A DNA stretch of 64,000 bases from Paraspadella gotoi (taxonomy: Eukaryota > Chaetognatha): NCBI GenBank assembly GCA_051294375.1, contig CM119263.1, forward strand, positions 13,343,240 to 13,407,239. Reading direction: 5' to 3'. The position numbers and the translations under genes were made by a program. This document shows positions 25,230 through 39,637 of this stretch, one piece after another (within the stretch, counting starts at the first letter, position 1; each line of letters begins with the position of its first letter). The notes under the pieces were generated by a model, which made no database searches, had not been told where the DNA came from, and saw only the letters and a list, made by a program, of their open reading frames with translations.

Positions 25230-28200
25230 TCGCGAAGTTTGCCAATAACTGCGAGCCTGCAAACCTATACTTGTATGAATAAGGCTCGATTTGAACATCA
25301 TGCATCTCGGCCATCCTGCAGCCTTAGTTTATTGAACTTTTCTTTTACTGGTGATCGCTATTTTGTTCATCATGACAATGTGTTTTAAGGCACAAAAAGT
25401 CATTGCATTCGGAATTTTAACTCAATATAAATTCATCTATTACAATTTGGCACTGTTTTTTTTTAACAAGTCTAACTCACTCAATAGGCAAACTGTCAAT
25501 CAAATCAAGTAACTCCAAGTACAACAGTGACTCAGAATCCAAACATGATCGGTTCGATAACAATTATGAAAAATAAGTTTGTGTTTTAAATATTACGTAT
25601 TTGACCTATGGACGGCAATGTAATACAGAATAAATAAAATGTAAACAACAACGTATAAAATTCTTTCGGACAAAACCAAAAAACACAAATTTAACAATCT
25701 CGACTATAGCAAAACAACAACTAACAACAACTGCCTAATCAATTGAAAGGAGCGACTCGTCGATTCGGAATCACCGGAAACAATACAAACAGTTCGCGAT
25801 AGGGCGACTAATTTGAGAATCACGAAGGACTCCTAAAACATTGAAAGCATTGTGGGCCTCTCGGGATGTTCACGAGCAAAGTGGAAGACCGCTGAACAAG
25901 CGCGATCTCTTTCTTTCTCCGGTTGCGCGATGGAGACGTAAGAGAAAGGAAGGGGTTAAGGGGATAGGTTGGGTGTTGTCGGGGGTGGGTGGTCGTGGGC
26001 TGTCGTTTCGCGAACGCTCTCCGTCGATGTCATTTGAACATGACAGATAATAGTGAAGACTAGCAAGCGTCTAATAGGCGAACTTAGACGACGTTTGTGG
26101 TGTTTGGACGGACAAATGATTTGATCGCGGCATTTAGAAAAAAGAGGAAAAAAAGAAGAGAAGGGAAAGGCGAAGAAGACACCGCCGAACGAGACGACCC
26201 GAGAAGAAAGCAGCCACCTGAGCGAGGGACGGAATCGACGCCCGGAGACGATAGAGGGGCCCGGGGAAGGGAGACGGAGGAGAGAAGAGAAGGCGAAACG
26301 AAGACGAAGAGGAAGAGACGAAGACGAGGAGAGGCGCCGAGATTCGGCCGAAAAAAAATCGGACGTGACAAAAGGAATACAACGTACAAACGAAGAAAAC
26401 AAAAGATGAACCCGAGCGAGACGAAGAAGTGAAAGCGGCGGGGGGGAGGAGAGGGCAGGCGTTGGAAGGTTAAACGGGAGGGGAGAGGAAGGAAGGATGG
26501 AGTTAAACATGGCGGAATGGAGATAGAGAGGGTGGAATGGGTTGATAGAAAAACAAGAGAAAAGAAGATATTAGAGAGACTGAGAGATATATAATTTTTA
26601 ATTATACTGTTATACAATTACAAATAAGTTGAGCGGAGGGCAAGCGAACAGAAATATAGCGGGGAAGGCAGGAACGATAAGAGAGAGAGAGTTTTAGGCT
26701 TTCAGCTGGAAAAGAAGAATGAAGAATGAAGAAAGCGAAAATGAACTGGCGATTCGTGGAATAGGATTTAATAAGAAGTAAAGAGATTTGAGAACCGAAA
26801 CAAGAAAAACAACAACTAAAAAACAAAGCAATTTGGAACAAGCGCGAGAAGAGAGACGGGGACCGAAAACGACGACGAAAAATGATGAAGAAAAAGTGAG
26901 CGAAAAGAGAAAAGAAGAAGAAAGAGCTAAAGAAAAAAGAAGGAGACGAAATCGGGTCAGACTTCATATGGAATTAACGACGCGACTCTCGTGGGCAAAA
27001 CAGGTCTGGATGGTTGAGCGTGGGGAGGGGTAAGGATTGTGGTCGCGTCGGGACAGGGTGGAGGTGGAGAGAGAAATTTAAGGTGGAAAGGAAATAACTG
27101 ATGAGGATGGAGAACGAAAGTACGGGCTGGTGGGAAATAAGTTAAAGTGGGAAAGTGGAAGGTGGCGGGATTTCGGAGGATGAGATTGGAGCCTGAAGGG
27201 ATCAGCGTCTTTTAAACTTAATTTATTCACTTGAGTTCATTTTTAATTTACTTCTTCATCTTTCATCTTTCTTTTTTTTCTGAACATTTTCATTCTTGCT
27301 TCTTTTTTTCACATCGGTCTCGCTCTTGATAAGGGAATCTTCGCCGAGAATAAATGAGGTCAAGTGGGGAGAAAGTCAAGCGAAACGAAAGAGAAAAGAA
27401 AACAAAAAGAAAGAAAAAAAAAGGCGATCGCCGAACAATCGATTATTAATCTTCTTTCTTTATTACTTTTTTTCCTTCGGTTTCCGGACTTTGGGGCCGG
27501 AAAATCCGGCGCCGGCTTAAGTCGACGCCGCCGTCGGCCTCTTTTTGTTTTTGCCCGACACCTCTGACTCGATTCACGGTCAAGTGTCGGTATAAAGATT
27601 AAGTTTCTTAACGACTCTTTATTTTCGATTCTTTTGTCGACGAGTTTTTCATCTTTCGCCGACGGTTTTTTCGATAAACATTTAGGCCGACATTTGTGAG
27701 GCCAACTGCGTGGGAAGAAACTACTTTCTCCTCATCCGCAATGAGTCAAGAATCGCATAAATTGAAGGAAAAAAAAGGTAAGTTTATTACTTGGGTGAGG
27801 ATTTTGGTCCGACTCGCGAGAAAAGCAATCTCCAAAACGGATATTGAGGTCAGTTAATCGTTTGTGAAATCTTGTGTAACTTGGCTTCGTTGAATGTGAG
27901 AGTAATTCTGATGTTGTGAGAGGTCTCGCATACTTCATTTCCCGTACATATAAAGTATAAACATTATACCACTTCCTTAATAGGGGGAAAGCCAGGTACT
28001 CTGGAAGTGCATGAACAAGGACTGTGAGAGAGTCTGATTGATAGCTTGCAGGGATCTGCTATGTTCATTATCTTGTAAGCGAGATGGACGCCTTTAATCG
28101 CCAAAGCCTGTCCAAAGTCAGGGGCAAGATAGCTTGTATATTAAATGAATGGATAATTTTTATATTGGTTGTACCAATGTCATAATAATTTTGGAAAACA

Positions 28201-29555
28201 ATTATGAAATTGACAATGATATTGTTTTCTTTTTTTCCTCTTTTCTCATTTATAACCGTCGCCTTAGGAGAAAACAGGGGGATGGTCGAACTCAGATACT
28301 ACTACTTTTTTCGTGGCTAAAATCGGGGAAAATAAAATCTTCTCCCTTCCATTATTTTTCGTGTTATTATTTTTATTGTTTTAATCTTTTTATTTTTTTT
28401 TACTTTAAACTCTCAAAAATACAAGTTTGGGTGGAAAAAAAAACAAAAACAATCATCACAAATTCTCAAAATTCCTTCCTTCTTCCCAGTAACCCCATCC
28501 TATTTCTCCTTAATTTCCCCCCCCTTTCCATCCTTTTACCCTCCTACCCCTTCCCGAACCCTCGGCCTCTCCTCCGTCTCTCGCTTGAGCCCCGGTTGGC
28601 TCGAGCCCAGGAGCCAGGCTCGTGCTTGGGGGACTGATGAAAATTCATCTCCTCATTTGCATGAAATCGTTGCTGACGAAAATCTGAACTCCAGAGGGCG
28701 CGTAGCGGGACCGGGGTAGAGGGGCTGAGGGGGAGGGGTTGCGGAATAAGAAGACTGAAAGAGGGAAAACACGCCTCGGGAGAATCGGGGAGTTGGGGGG
28801 GGGGGAAACCAAGAGAGGGGACGATGTTGAAGGAAAAAATATAAACAAATCCTCGATTTATGAGGTGGGAAATTGTCGAGGGGAAAAAAATGGAGGTTTG
28901 AGCGAGAAAAAAAAAGAATAAATATTGGGGGTTTCGACTTTCGTGGCCTCTTGTTGAAAAAAAAGGGGTCTCGTGTCAAACTCAAGATTGGAGAAAAGCG
29001 CATAGAAATGGGGAAGGAAAGAAAAGACATGAAAGGAATTTGAAAGGTAAAAAATAAGGAAAGGAAAAAAGAAAAAAGGAAAAGAAGGGAAAGGAGATGA
29101 AAAGAAAACGCTGGGGTTGGAGAATCTTTCATCTGCAGGGAAGTTTAAGAGCTCGAAATAAGATAGGTAAGAAAAAGTCGTAAAAAGGTAAGAAGGGGAA
29201 TTTAGAAGAAAAAGCAGGGATGCGAAGAAGCAAAACACCTTGAATCAAGTGGGCGGAAAATATCAATTTTTCGATGGAAGAGGACGATGGGGAGAGGGGG
29301 TGTAGGAAAGTTGAAGAGGGAGAAAAGAAGGAAAAGAAAGGAAAAAGAAGGGGAGATAAAGGAAAGAGAAGAGGAAATCTAAAACCAGAAAAAGAGAAGA
29401 AAATCATAAACGAAGATTGAACAGAGTTGAGAGTTCAGGGTCGACGAGACGACTGATCGAAATAGAGAAAAAAAAAAAACGATCGAAATTTTTACGAGAC
29501 GCGAGAAGTTCGCCGAAGACGAGGAAAAACATTTTGGAAACATAAAGACATTCCT
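25230..29555. repeat. Duplicated segment B, copy 2
   Basis: Direct repeat of 15104-19080. The first kilobase (to about 26300) is noisy, while the rest matches closely with small indels. It contains the TATA box (27591-27597), exon 1, exon 2 and AATAAA equivalents of the candidate gene in B, plus segment C from about 28590. It ends near ATTTTGGAAACATAAAGACATTCC. Confidence 0.9.
27741..28160 (+). pseudogene. Second copy of the candidate two-exon gene, broken in exon 2
   Basis: Exon 1 (27741-27777) is open and encodes MSQESHKLKEKK before the GTAAGT donor. Exon 2, from about 27986, carries extra G and A bases after the acceptor, a lost T in GTCTTGATTG and other indels that break the frame seen in the first copy. 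The pattern of homopolymer indels suggests sequence error rather than biological decay. Confidence 0.3.
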
Positions 29556-29757
29556 CCCCCCCCCCTAGTTCCCCCGAGTATTTATAACCCCTTCACTCCG
29601 TCAGCCCCCGTCGCCTCCTGGCTCCCCAGCCCCCTGACTCTCCCCTTTTTTTCGTCGGAGCTTTTTCAATCGCTTTGTCCCTCTTTTTTACCTCTTCTTT
29701 ATTTAATGCGATTTTCATTTCCAAATCGCATTTCTCTTCTCTCTCTCATCTCTCTCT

Positions 29758-29814
<57 letters not shown>

Positions 29815-29831
29815 CTCTCTCTCTCTCTTCT
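29556..29831. repeat. Non-genic stretch ending in (CT)n
   Basis: C-rich sequence with TATTTATA at about 29579, then a CT microsatellite of roughly 100 bp (29732-29831). No gene seen. Confidence 0.85.
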
Positions 29832-30529
29832 GAGGATGAGTTTGAAAATAAATTTACATTCCTCCCTTTTTACAACTGAAGACTAAAAGATTCTTGACAT
29901 TGTTCGATGTTTAGGGAGAATTTAACGAACGAAACCAGGTATGGCGACGTGGGTTATTGAGGAATATTATATATTTATTACGTTACCTATTTCCCTCTAA
30001 CTTCCACTTCAACCATTTCTCTTTCCTCTCAATCCCAATCTTTACTCACTTGGCTCGTCTCCACCCAAAGACAACACCCCCGCTCCCCAGCCTCACTCCA
30101 AACTCACCCTCGCCCTCCGCGTCGGAGGGTGAGTCTGTTTTTCAACTTTCATCTCATTTAACACTTGATTACTTCGGATAATAAGGCGCCGATCTAAGAA
30201 AAAAAAATGCGGCGCTTTTCCTCGAAGAAGGCGAAGGGAGCATCTTTTCGGCGCATGGGATAAATAAATAAAATAATGAATGAAATAATGAATAAATGAA
30301 GTAATGAATTAATGAATTAATGTATTAAGGAATGAATGAATAAATAAATGCTTAGATGGATGAATGAATTAGTCATTGAATTCGAGGAAGCTAAATAATG
30401 AAGGGAAATGTCCACAATTTTTTTTTTTAAGTTGGATTAATAAAAAACCATTTAACAGTTAAACCATCTAATTCGTCCTCAATCCCACTTTTTCGGTCTC
30501 CCTCTCTTCTCCCCCTCTCCCCCACTCCT
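29832..30529. other. Non-genic stretch with a nested hairpin and tetranucleotide repeats
   Basis: CTCACCCTC (30103-30111) pairs with GAGGGTGAG (30125-30133). Inside it CCCTCCG-CGT-CGGAGGG forms a tighter alternative. The right arm contains a GTGAGT donor-like word after an open frame ending SPSPSASEG. About 30250-30365 holds imperfect AATG/AATA repeats. No gene can be supported. Confidence 0.5.
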
Positions 30530-31112
<583 letters not shown>

Positions 31113-31289
31113 CCTCCCACTCTTTTTCTACTCCTCTTCTTACCGCTACTCCTCTTCCTCATTTTGCTCCTCCTCCTCTTCTTCTTCTCTTTTTCTTCTT
31201 CTTCTCCTTCCATAAGAGTGGCTTCTTCTGAAAATTCATAGTCATGTCTCAGATATAAAATTGTTTGCAAATTTTTTTCCGAGGTCCTC

Positions 31290-31294
31290 TTCTC

Positions 31295-31348
<54 letters not shown>
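31290..31348. repeat. (CT)n microsatellite
   Basis: CT tract with one short interruption; the following 370 bp (to about 31720) is AT-rich and shows nothing recognisable. Confidence 0.95.
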
Positions 31349-31723
31349 GGCAAACATAAGGACGGGAAAGACAAAGTTTGTATCAACGTAAGTAATATGA
31401 CAAGGTGATAACCGTTTATGATTTTTCGTTGGAGGTAATAAAGTTTGAAATGAAATCACCGAGAATATCGTTACGTTTTTTCACCGAAAACTAAATAAAT
31501 TTCAAAAGTATAGTAAATTTAAAAGATTATGTTAGTACATTAATATAGGATGAAATGCGAAAAATTCGATGAAATCTTGGAAGAAATCGGAGAAAATAAG
31601 AAAATAGATAAATAAAGCGGCGTAAAAAGGAACAACTCATGCTCTGGCATGGAAGCCGTGAATTAGTGAAGGCGTGAAAGAAAAACGAGGGTGAGACTGA
31701 GTGAATCTAACAGAGAAAGAGAA

Positions 31724-31724
<1 letters not shown>

Positions 31725-31779
<55 letters not shown>
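31725..31779. repeat. (GA)n microsatellite
   Basis: GA repeat of about 55 bp. Confidence 0.95.
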
Positions 31780-31781
<2 letters not shown>

Positions 31782-31945
31782 AAAAATGGAAAATATAAGC
31801 GCGAGGTGGAGTGACTCTTCGATGAGTGAACGCTTAAAAATTTGGAATTTGAAAAGAAGTGAAATCGACCGTCGAAGTTATAATATTGTTTTAAAATTTT
31901 TAATAGATCGCCTTGTTTATGTATAAAGGAAAGAAAACAACTTTT

Positions 31946-32017
<72 letters not shown>

Positions 32018-32039
32018 TTTTTCTTTCTTTCTTTCTTTC
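31946..32039. repeat. (TTTC)n microsatellite
   Basis: Tetranucleotide repeat of about 95 bp. It is the reverse complement of the (GAAA)n tract at 32482-32568, so the two could pair across the CpG-rich stretch between them. Confidence 0.95.
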
Positions 32040-32231
32040 ATTATTTGTTTCATTCTTTATTTTTTTCTTTTTTCTTTCTTTTTATTATTTTTTTTTCTGC
32101 CACCATTTTTTCTCTATTGGATTTTACAGCATTTTTTTAACTATTATTTCTTTTTTGTTTCCGTCTTTCTTTTTTCCGTGCCCCGCTCGGCTTCGTCCCC
32201 GCCCTCTAGCGTGTGACTCAATTGTCGACGA

Positions 32232-32342
32232 TAATAAACAGTCGTAAACAATAACAGAGGAACATCCGGGTGTAAACAACTTGCAGCGCCATCGCACTTC
32301 CGGCGACGCGGCATTGGCGGGCAGAAGGATGGAGGTTGAGCA

Positions 32343-32345
<3 letters not shown>
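32232..32345 (+). promoter_or_regulatory. Promoter-like cluster: FOX, ETS and CCAAT motifs
   Basis: Two exact GTAAACAA words (32244-32251 and 32272-32279, 28 bp apart) match the FOXO/DAF-16 binding element. A third forkhead-like core, ATAAACA, is adjacent. CACTTCCGG (32295-32303) is an ETS-type site and ATTGG (32313-32317) an inverted CCAAT box. The block is CpG-rich in an AT- and repeat-rich setting and lies just upstream of ATGGCGCCG at 32343. There is no TATA box. Motif identities come from known consensus sequences; activity is inferred. Confidence 0.4.
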
Positions 32346-34967
<2,622 letters not shown>

Positions 34968-35203
34968 AGGGAGCGAAAGTGACTTTGACAGACAAGAAAA
35001 GGGAGGAAGAGAAAAGAAAAGGGTTCTTCCTCGGATAATGAAGGAAACGAAGAGACAAAGAAAGTGGAATCCTTCCTTTTTTTTTCCTTCTTTATCTTTC
35101 TTTTTTTCTCTCTCTCTTCTTTTCTTATTTTTTTCTTCCTTTTTTTTCGCCGCGAAGACGAACGAGGCGTCGGTGGTTGTTTGTCTTTGTCACGGCGATT
35201 CCG

Positions 35204-35252
35204 GTCACGTGACGAGATTTCGGGTCACGTGATGAAATTTTGCTCACGTGAT
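35204..35252. promoter_or_regulatory. Three phased CACGTG E-boxes
   Basis: GTCACGTGAC (35204-35213), GTCACGTGAT (35224-35233) and CTCACGTGAT (35243-35252) share the extended palindrome TCACGTGA. Their cores start at 35206, 35226 and 35245, close to two helical turns apart. TCACGTGA is the consensus of bHLH-zip factors of the MITF/TFEB and USF families. The block lies in a CpG-rich pocket. A minus-strand stretch at 35403-35460 (KRSDLHRAHGSDSEFFP before CTG|GTGAGT) might be an exon nearby. Confidence 0.55.
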
Positions 35253-35490
35253 CTCGCGCTCGGGGAAGAAGAACTTCGAAAAAAAATAGCGAGGAGAGAG
35301 AGAAAGAGAAAGAGAAGAGGTGACGAGACGACCTGGTGAGGATGAGTGAGTGAATAACGTAAGGACCGGCGCCCAGGCGAGGAACGTAACGGCGAACTCA
35401 CCAGGGAAAAATTCACTATCACTTCCGTGAGCTCGATGAAGGTCAGATCGTTTCCTCACTTGTCCTAGGATAATTTACGGCTTAATAGGA

Positions 35491-36163
35491 GTTAATATTG
35501 GTAGGAATGGTTTCCACAATATTTCTACGGTTACTTCGGCTGACACGGCATAATCAAAGTCAGTTGCCGTTGTAATTTATTTTTCATTTTAGATTTTTCT
35601 GGCAAGAATAAAGAACAAAAAAGTAAAAAGTTAACATTGTAGGGAATGGTTCTATATTTCTACGTTTACTTCGCTGACACGGCATAATCAAAGTCAGTTC
35701 CGTTGTATTATTTTTTCATTTTAGATTTTTCTGGCGAACAAATAAGGACACAAAAAAGTAAAAAAGTTAACATTGTAGGAATGGTTCCAATATTTCTACG
35801 TTACTTCGCTGACACGGCATAATCAAAGTCAGTTCCGTTATATTTTTTTTTCATTTTAGATTTTTCTGGCAAGAATAAAGAACAAAAAAGTAAAAAAGTT
35901 AACATTGTAGGGAATGGTTCCAATATTTTTACGTTACTACGCTGACACGGCATAATCAAAGTCAGTTCCGTTATATTATTTTTTCATTTTAGATTTTTCT
36001 GGCAAGAATAAAGAACAAAAAAGGAAAAAAGTTAACATTGTAGGGAATGGTTCCAATATTTCTACATTACTTTGCTGACTCGGCATAATCAAAGTTAGTT
36101 CCGTTATATTATTTTTTTCACTTTAGATTTTTCTGGCAAGAATAACGAACAAAAAAGTAAATA
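35491..36163. repeat. Tandem repeat, about 133-bp unit, five copies
   Basis: Units start at GTTAA(C/T)ATTG: 35491, 35630, 35766, 35898 and 36031. Each carries GGCATAATCAAAGT and TTTAGATTTTTCTGGC. Unit lengths run from 132 to 139 bp. Copies differ by a few substitutions and small indels. AT-rich and non-coding, it is a minisatellite or short satellite array. Confidence 0.95.
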
Positions 36164-36312
36164 CTAATTTTTTTTTAAATTAAAGATAAATAAATAATAA
36201 GTTAGAAAATATTGGAATAAAAGATATAAAAAGAAAAAAAATCGTTGTCCAAACTAAAAAGATATAAAAAGGAACAAAAGAAAAAAATCACAAAAACACT
36301 TAGGCTTCTCAC

Positions 36313-36400
36313 CTACAAAAACTTTCATTTCATCTTCAAGATGGCGGAAGAGTATCTCGAGATGGAAGCGAAATTTCCGCACTTTTTGGCGCCATCGACG
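36313..36400 (-). CDS. Candidate internal exon (88 bp)
   Basis: The minus strand has an acceptor with a T tract (CTGTTTTTTTAAAG), 29 open codons (WRQKVRKFRFHLEILFRHLE then DEMKVFV) and a GTGAGA donor. The plus strand over the same bases has AAGATGGCGG at 36338, a YY1-type or Kozak-like start, opening a 21-codon frame (MAEEYLEMEAKFPHFLAPST) to a stop at 36404-36406. Only one strand, if either, is likely coding. The flanking CpG pocket extends to about 36530. Family unknown. Confidence 0.22.
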
Positions 36401-36719
36401 CTTTAAAAAAACAGTTTTGAGCGCAAGAGAAAAAGATGGCGCGAGCGACAACGTGCGACGAGCGTGCGAACTTGTGCCCTTGCGCGAGAGCGCCAGCGTG
36501 CTCCAGACGAGGGGGAAGGCGCACGTGTAAACAGAGAATTGAATAAAGTTATTGTGAAGCAGATGATGAGCTGAAAGAGAGGGAGAGGGAGAGAGAGAGG
36601 GAGTGGAGGATTGTGAAAAATATGGAAAGCCAAAGGACGAGGGAGGGAGAAAATGAAAAAAAAAAGATTGAGAGCTAGATTTTTCAAAAGGAAAAGAGCC
36701 AGAGGGGGGAGATGGAGAG

Positions 36720-36824
<105 letters not shown>

Positions 36825-37054
36825 ATTCGATTAGAAAACTAGGGTCTCGTTTTCTTCCCTTTCAAGATAGTAGAATGTTATTCTCAATTTTGGGATTTGA
36901 GCAGAAGAGAATTCGAGGATTCGGGGATTTTCTTTCCACGATTTCCTTTGAACGAAGGACGAAGAACCTTCGCGCTGGTTCAGGATTTCTTTTCATCGAT
37001 TCCATCAATTTTTTAGACGTTTCCATCGCTGAAATGTTATTATTGAATAAAAAT

Positions 37055-37105
37055 TAATAAATTATTTATTTATTTATTTATTATTATTTATTATTATTTA
37101 TTATT

Positions 37106-37201
<96 letters not shown>

Positions 37202-37204
37202 TAT
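37055..37204. repeat. (TTTA)n microsatellite
   Basis: TTTA repeat of about 130 bp with an initial mixed TTTA/TTA part. The next 240 bp is T-rich with no gene. Confidence 0.97.
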
Positions 37205-37447
37205 TTTTCATTCATTTTCCTTGCTATATTTCTTTATTTCTTTCTTACTTTCTTTCTCTTTTTTAATATCAAAATGTCTTTTATTTATCTTTTTGCTTCC
37301 TAATTTCATTCTTTGTTTGTTTTTTTTTCCTTGCTTCTTTTTTTTCACTTTCTTTGTCTTTTTACTGAAGTTTTTTATTAATTCTTACCTTCCTTAGGTT
37401 ACGTTCTTCCTCCCTTATTGCCTTATAGTTATACGTATTATTATATT

Positions 37448-37453
37448 TTTATT
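37448..37453 (-). terminator. AATAAA poly(A) signal candidate
   Basis: Reads AATAAA on the minus strand, 185 bp after the stop of the candidate exon at 37638-37801 and about 100 bp after the stop of the alternative frame (37556). Confidence 0.35.
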
Positions 37454-37555
37454 CTAACATATTCAATCATGAACTGAAACACCCTCTGAGCCCAAGCTAA
37501 CTCGTCTTCCCTCCACCCCCCCCTGTTACCTCCACTCCTCTTCTCGTCGTGACCC

Positions 37556-37801
37556 TCAGGGAGAAGTCCTTGTTTTGTGAGGCTTCACTATGTCCCGTCT
37601 CTCGGCCAGACGGAAAGCGGGGGCGGGTTGGAGGTTGTCATCCGGCCTGTCGTACGGCAAATATCGGCACCGGTGAGATCTTTCCTTTTTGATTCTCGAA
37701 CGTAAGACGAAAGCTGGGCATCGTCTGCTCCAGTAATGTTGCTCCGTCTGCATTGTTACTGCGCAACCCGTCTTCCATAAAAAGGTTGTCCATGTCGATC
37801 C
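37556..37801 (-). CDS. Candidate terminal coding exon, two linked frames
   Basis: After a TTTTTCAACAG acceptor the first frame reads IDMDNLFMEDGLRSNNADGA, continues through TMPSFRLTFENQKGKISPVP and ends FAVRQAG at 37638-37640. A second frame overlaps there and runs on as DDNLQPAPAFRLAERRDIVK to a stop at 37556-37558. Base composition is balanced, unlike the pyrimidine artefacts nearby, and a poly(A) signal follows. An upstream exon could end at 37976 (LRRLILVDEERTYTYV before GTAAGA), but its phase does not fit the first frame. Family unknown. Confidence 0.35.
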   Translation of the reverse strand, partial: GSTWTTFLWKTGCAVTMQTEQHYWSRRCPAFVLRSRIKKERSHRCRYLPYDRPDDNLQPAPAFRLAERRDIVKPHKTRTSP

Positions 37802-37975
37802 CTGTTGAAAAACCTTGATATCGAAAAAATATGCTTTCAATCAAAAAAAAAATCGAACAAGAAATAAATCCATTTATTAATTAATTAATCGTTCAACTAT
37901 TCAACGTTTCCATATGTCAATTACTATACGCCTCGGGATGAGCTAAAAGAAATAAGCACGCTGTTCATTTCTTAC

Positions 37976-38127
37976 CGCACGTACGTGTACGTGCGCTCTT
38001 CGTCAACCAGAATCAATCTTCTGAGTCCCCTAGTACAACCGAGTCTCATAACAAACGGAAAGGAAAAGAATAAAATGAGGAGAACAACAACAACGACGAC
38101 GACGACGACGACGACGACGAAGCAAAA
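37976..38127. repeat. 20-bp palindrome and (ACG)n run
   Basis: CGCACGTAC-GT-GTACGTGCG (37976-37995) has perfect 9-bp arms and lies directly beside a minus-strand GTAAGA donor-like word. About 90 bp away, (AAC)n passes into (GAC)n at 38085-38119. Similar TACGTACGTA words recur at about 38550. Confidence 0.7.
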
Positions 38128-38287
38128 AGAAGGGAAAAAAAACGCCCTAGCATTGCGCGGGTCCGGGTGCGGCGTTATTAACGTCTTCATTGTTAACGTT
38201 AATAACGTGGCGCGCCCATTGTGCCGGCTCTGGCCTTCCCCCTTTCTTTACCCCCCGAAAAGGAATCATGGAAGGATTTTTTCTCGC

Positions 38288-38404
38288 TCTCTCTCTCTCT
38301 CTCCTCTCTTCTCTACTCATACTCTTCTCTCTCTCTCTCTCTTCTTTCCTTTCTCTCTCTCTTTCTCTCTTTCTCTCTCTCTCTGTTTATGTTCTCTCTC
38401 CTCT

Positions 38405-38449
<45 letters not shown>

Positions 38450-38474
38450 CTCTCCCTCTCTCTCCTCTCTCCTC

Positions 38475-38505
<31 letters not shown>
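38288..38505. repeat. (CT)n-rich tract
   Basis: About 220 bp of interrupted CT repeat. Long plus-strand frames across it are artefacts of missing stop codons. Confidence 0.95.
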
Positions 38506-39637
38506 GGGTCAACGCGTCAATTGTTGTCGGAGAGAGAAAGTAGTACTACGTACGTACTTGTACGTATTTTTGTCCCATGGGAAAAAAAATCAACGACTGT
38601 AACGGTATTTTGACGAAGTCGTTGTCGTTGTCGTTGTCGTGGTTGTTGTTCTTCTCGTCTTCCGTATCGTCGCGTTGTTATTGACATTGTCTCTATCGAT
38701 ATCTAAAACAGAATTTCACGGATCGAGTCAATATATAAGCTAACAAACATGACAACAAAACTAATAAGATAAAGAAACGTCCCAGCGTCGCGAGAGAATT
38801 AGCGAGTTTCCCGAAAACTTTTTAATTATATCTTTTTTTTTTCTCGGTCTCGCGTTATTTCGTCGTGGCGCCATCGGCGGACAAAGACGACGACATCAGA
38901 AGCAAAACATGAAGTTGAAAAGAGAGGAAAAAAAAGAGACTTTTTTTCGGGAGGTTTTCGGTTGGGACGAGGGGGGAAGGAGGAAAAGGAGGGGGAGGTA
39001 GGAAAGGAATGGGGATGAAAGGTTGAAATGACGGGGTTGGTTACGAGGAAGAAAACTAAGAGAGATGAGGGAAATTGTAAAGTCTACAAAAGAAAGTAAC
39101 GAAACAAAGATTGAAAATTACACGAGGCAGGCGGAAGAAATAAATTGAGGTTGACTCTTGCCAAATGGAGGAAAAGAGAAGCGGGCGAAGCAGAGAGAAG
39201 AAAAAGTTGAAAAATCGGGAATCGGAGGAGGCGTCTTCTCTCGAGGAAAGGAGCAGAGGAGAGAGAGTCACGGGAGAAAGAACGACACAAAATACGCAAA
39301 ACCTCGCGTCAGCAAAATTGTCATCTGTTTGCGTTGGAATCCAAACTCGGGTCAGCCCCCCTACCGAGCGATTGGTGGGAGAATGAAAGGAGGTGGGGGG
39401 GCGTAGGAGTGATAAGGAGTGAGGGTGTCCTGGATGATGGGTTAGGCTTGGAGAGACGGGCGAGTGGAATGGTAAGGTGGGTGAAAAGGACAAAGATTAA
39501 AAAATATCTGCTATCAATGACATTTCTGTTTCTATTGGTTGATGGGAGATAAGTTTAATTTTTAAAAAAAGGGTTGCGTTTTGATTTTGTGTGTTTTTTT
39601 TTTTTGGGGGGGGGGCCCCTTTCAAAGGATTTAAATT
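38506..39637. other. Non-genic stretch
   Basis: Contains a (CGTTGT)n-like run near 38620-38650, an E2F-like GGCGCCATCGGCGG at about 38868, and purine-rich DNA. Opposed open frames at 39056-39550 cannot be told apart from chance. Confidence 0.5.

Noticed and set aside
35491-36163. CRISPR-like array
   Set aside because: Whole 133-bp units repeat head to tail with no unique spacers, in a eukaryotic context; it is a satellite array.
38221-38613. Three overlapping long frames
   Set aside because: Same pyrimidine effect across a CT microsatellite; all three frames are open, which real coding sequence would not show.
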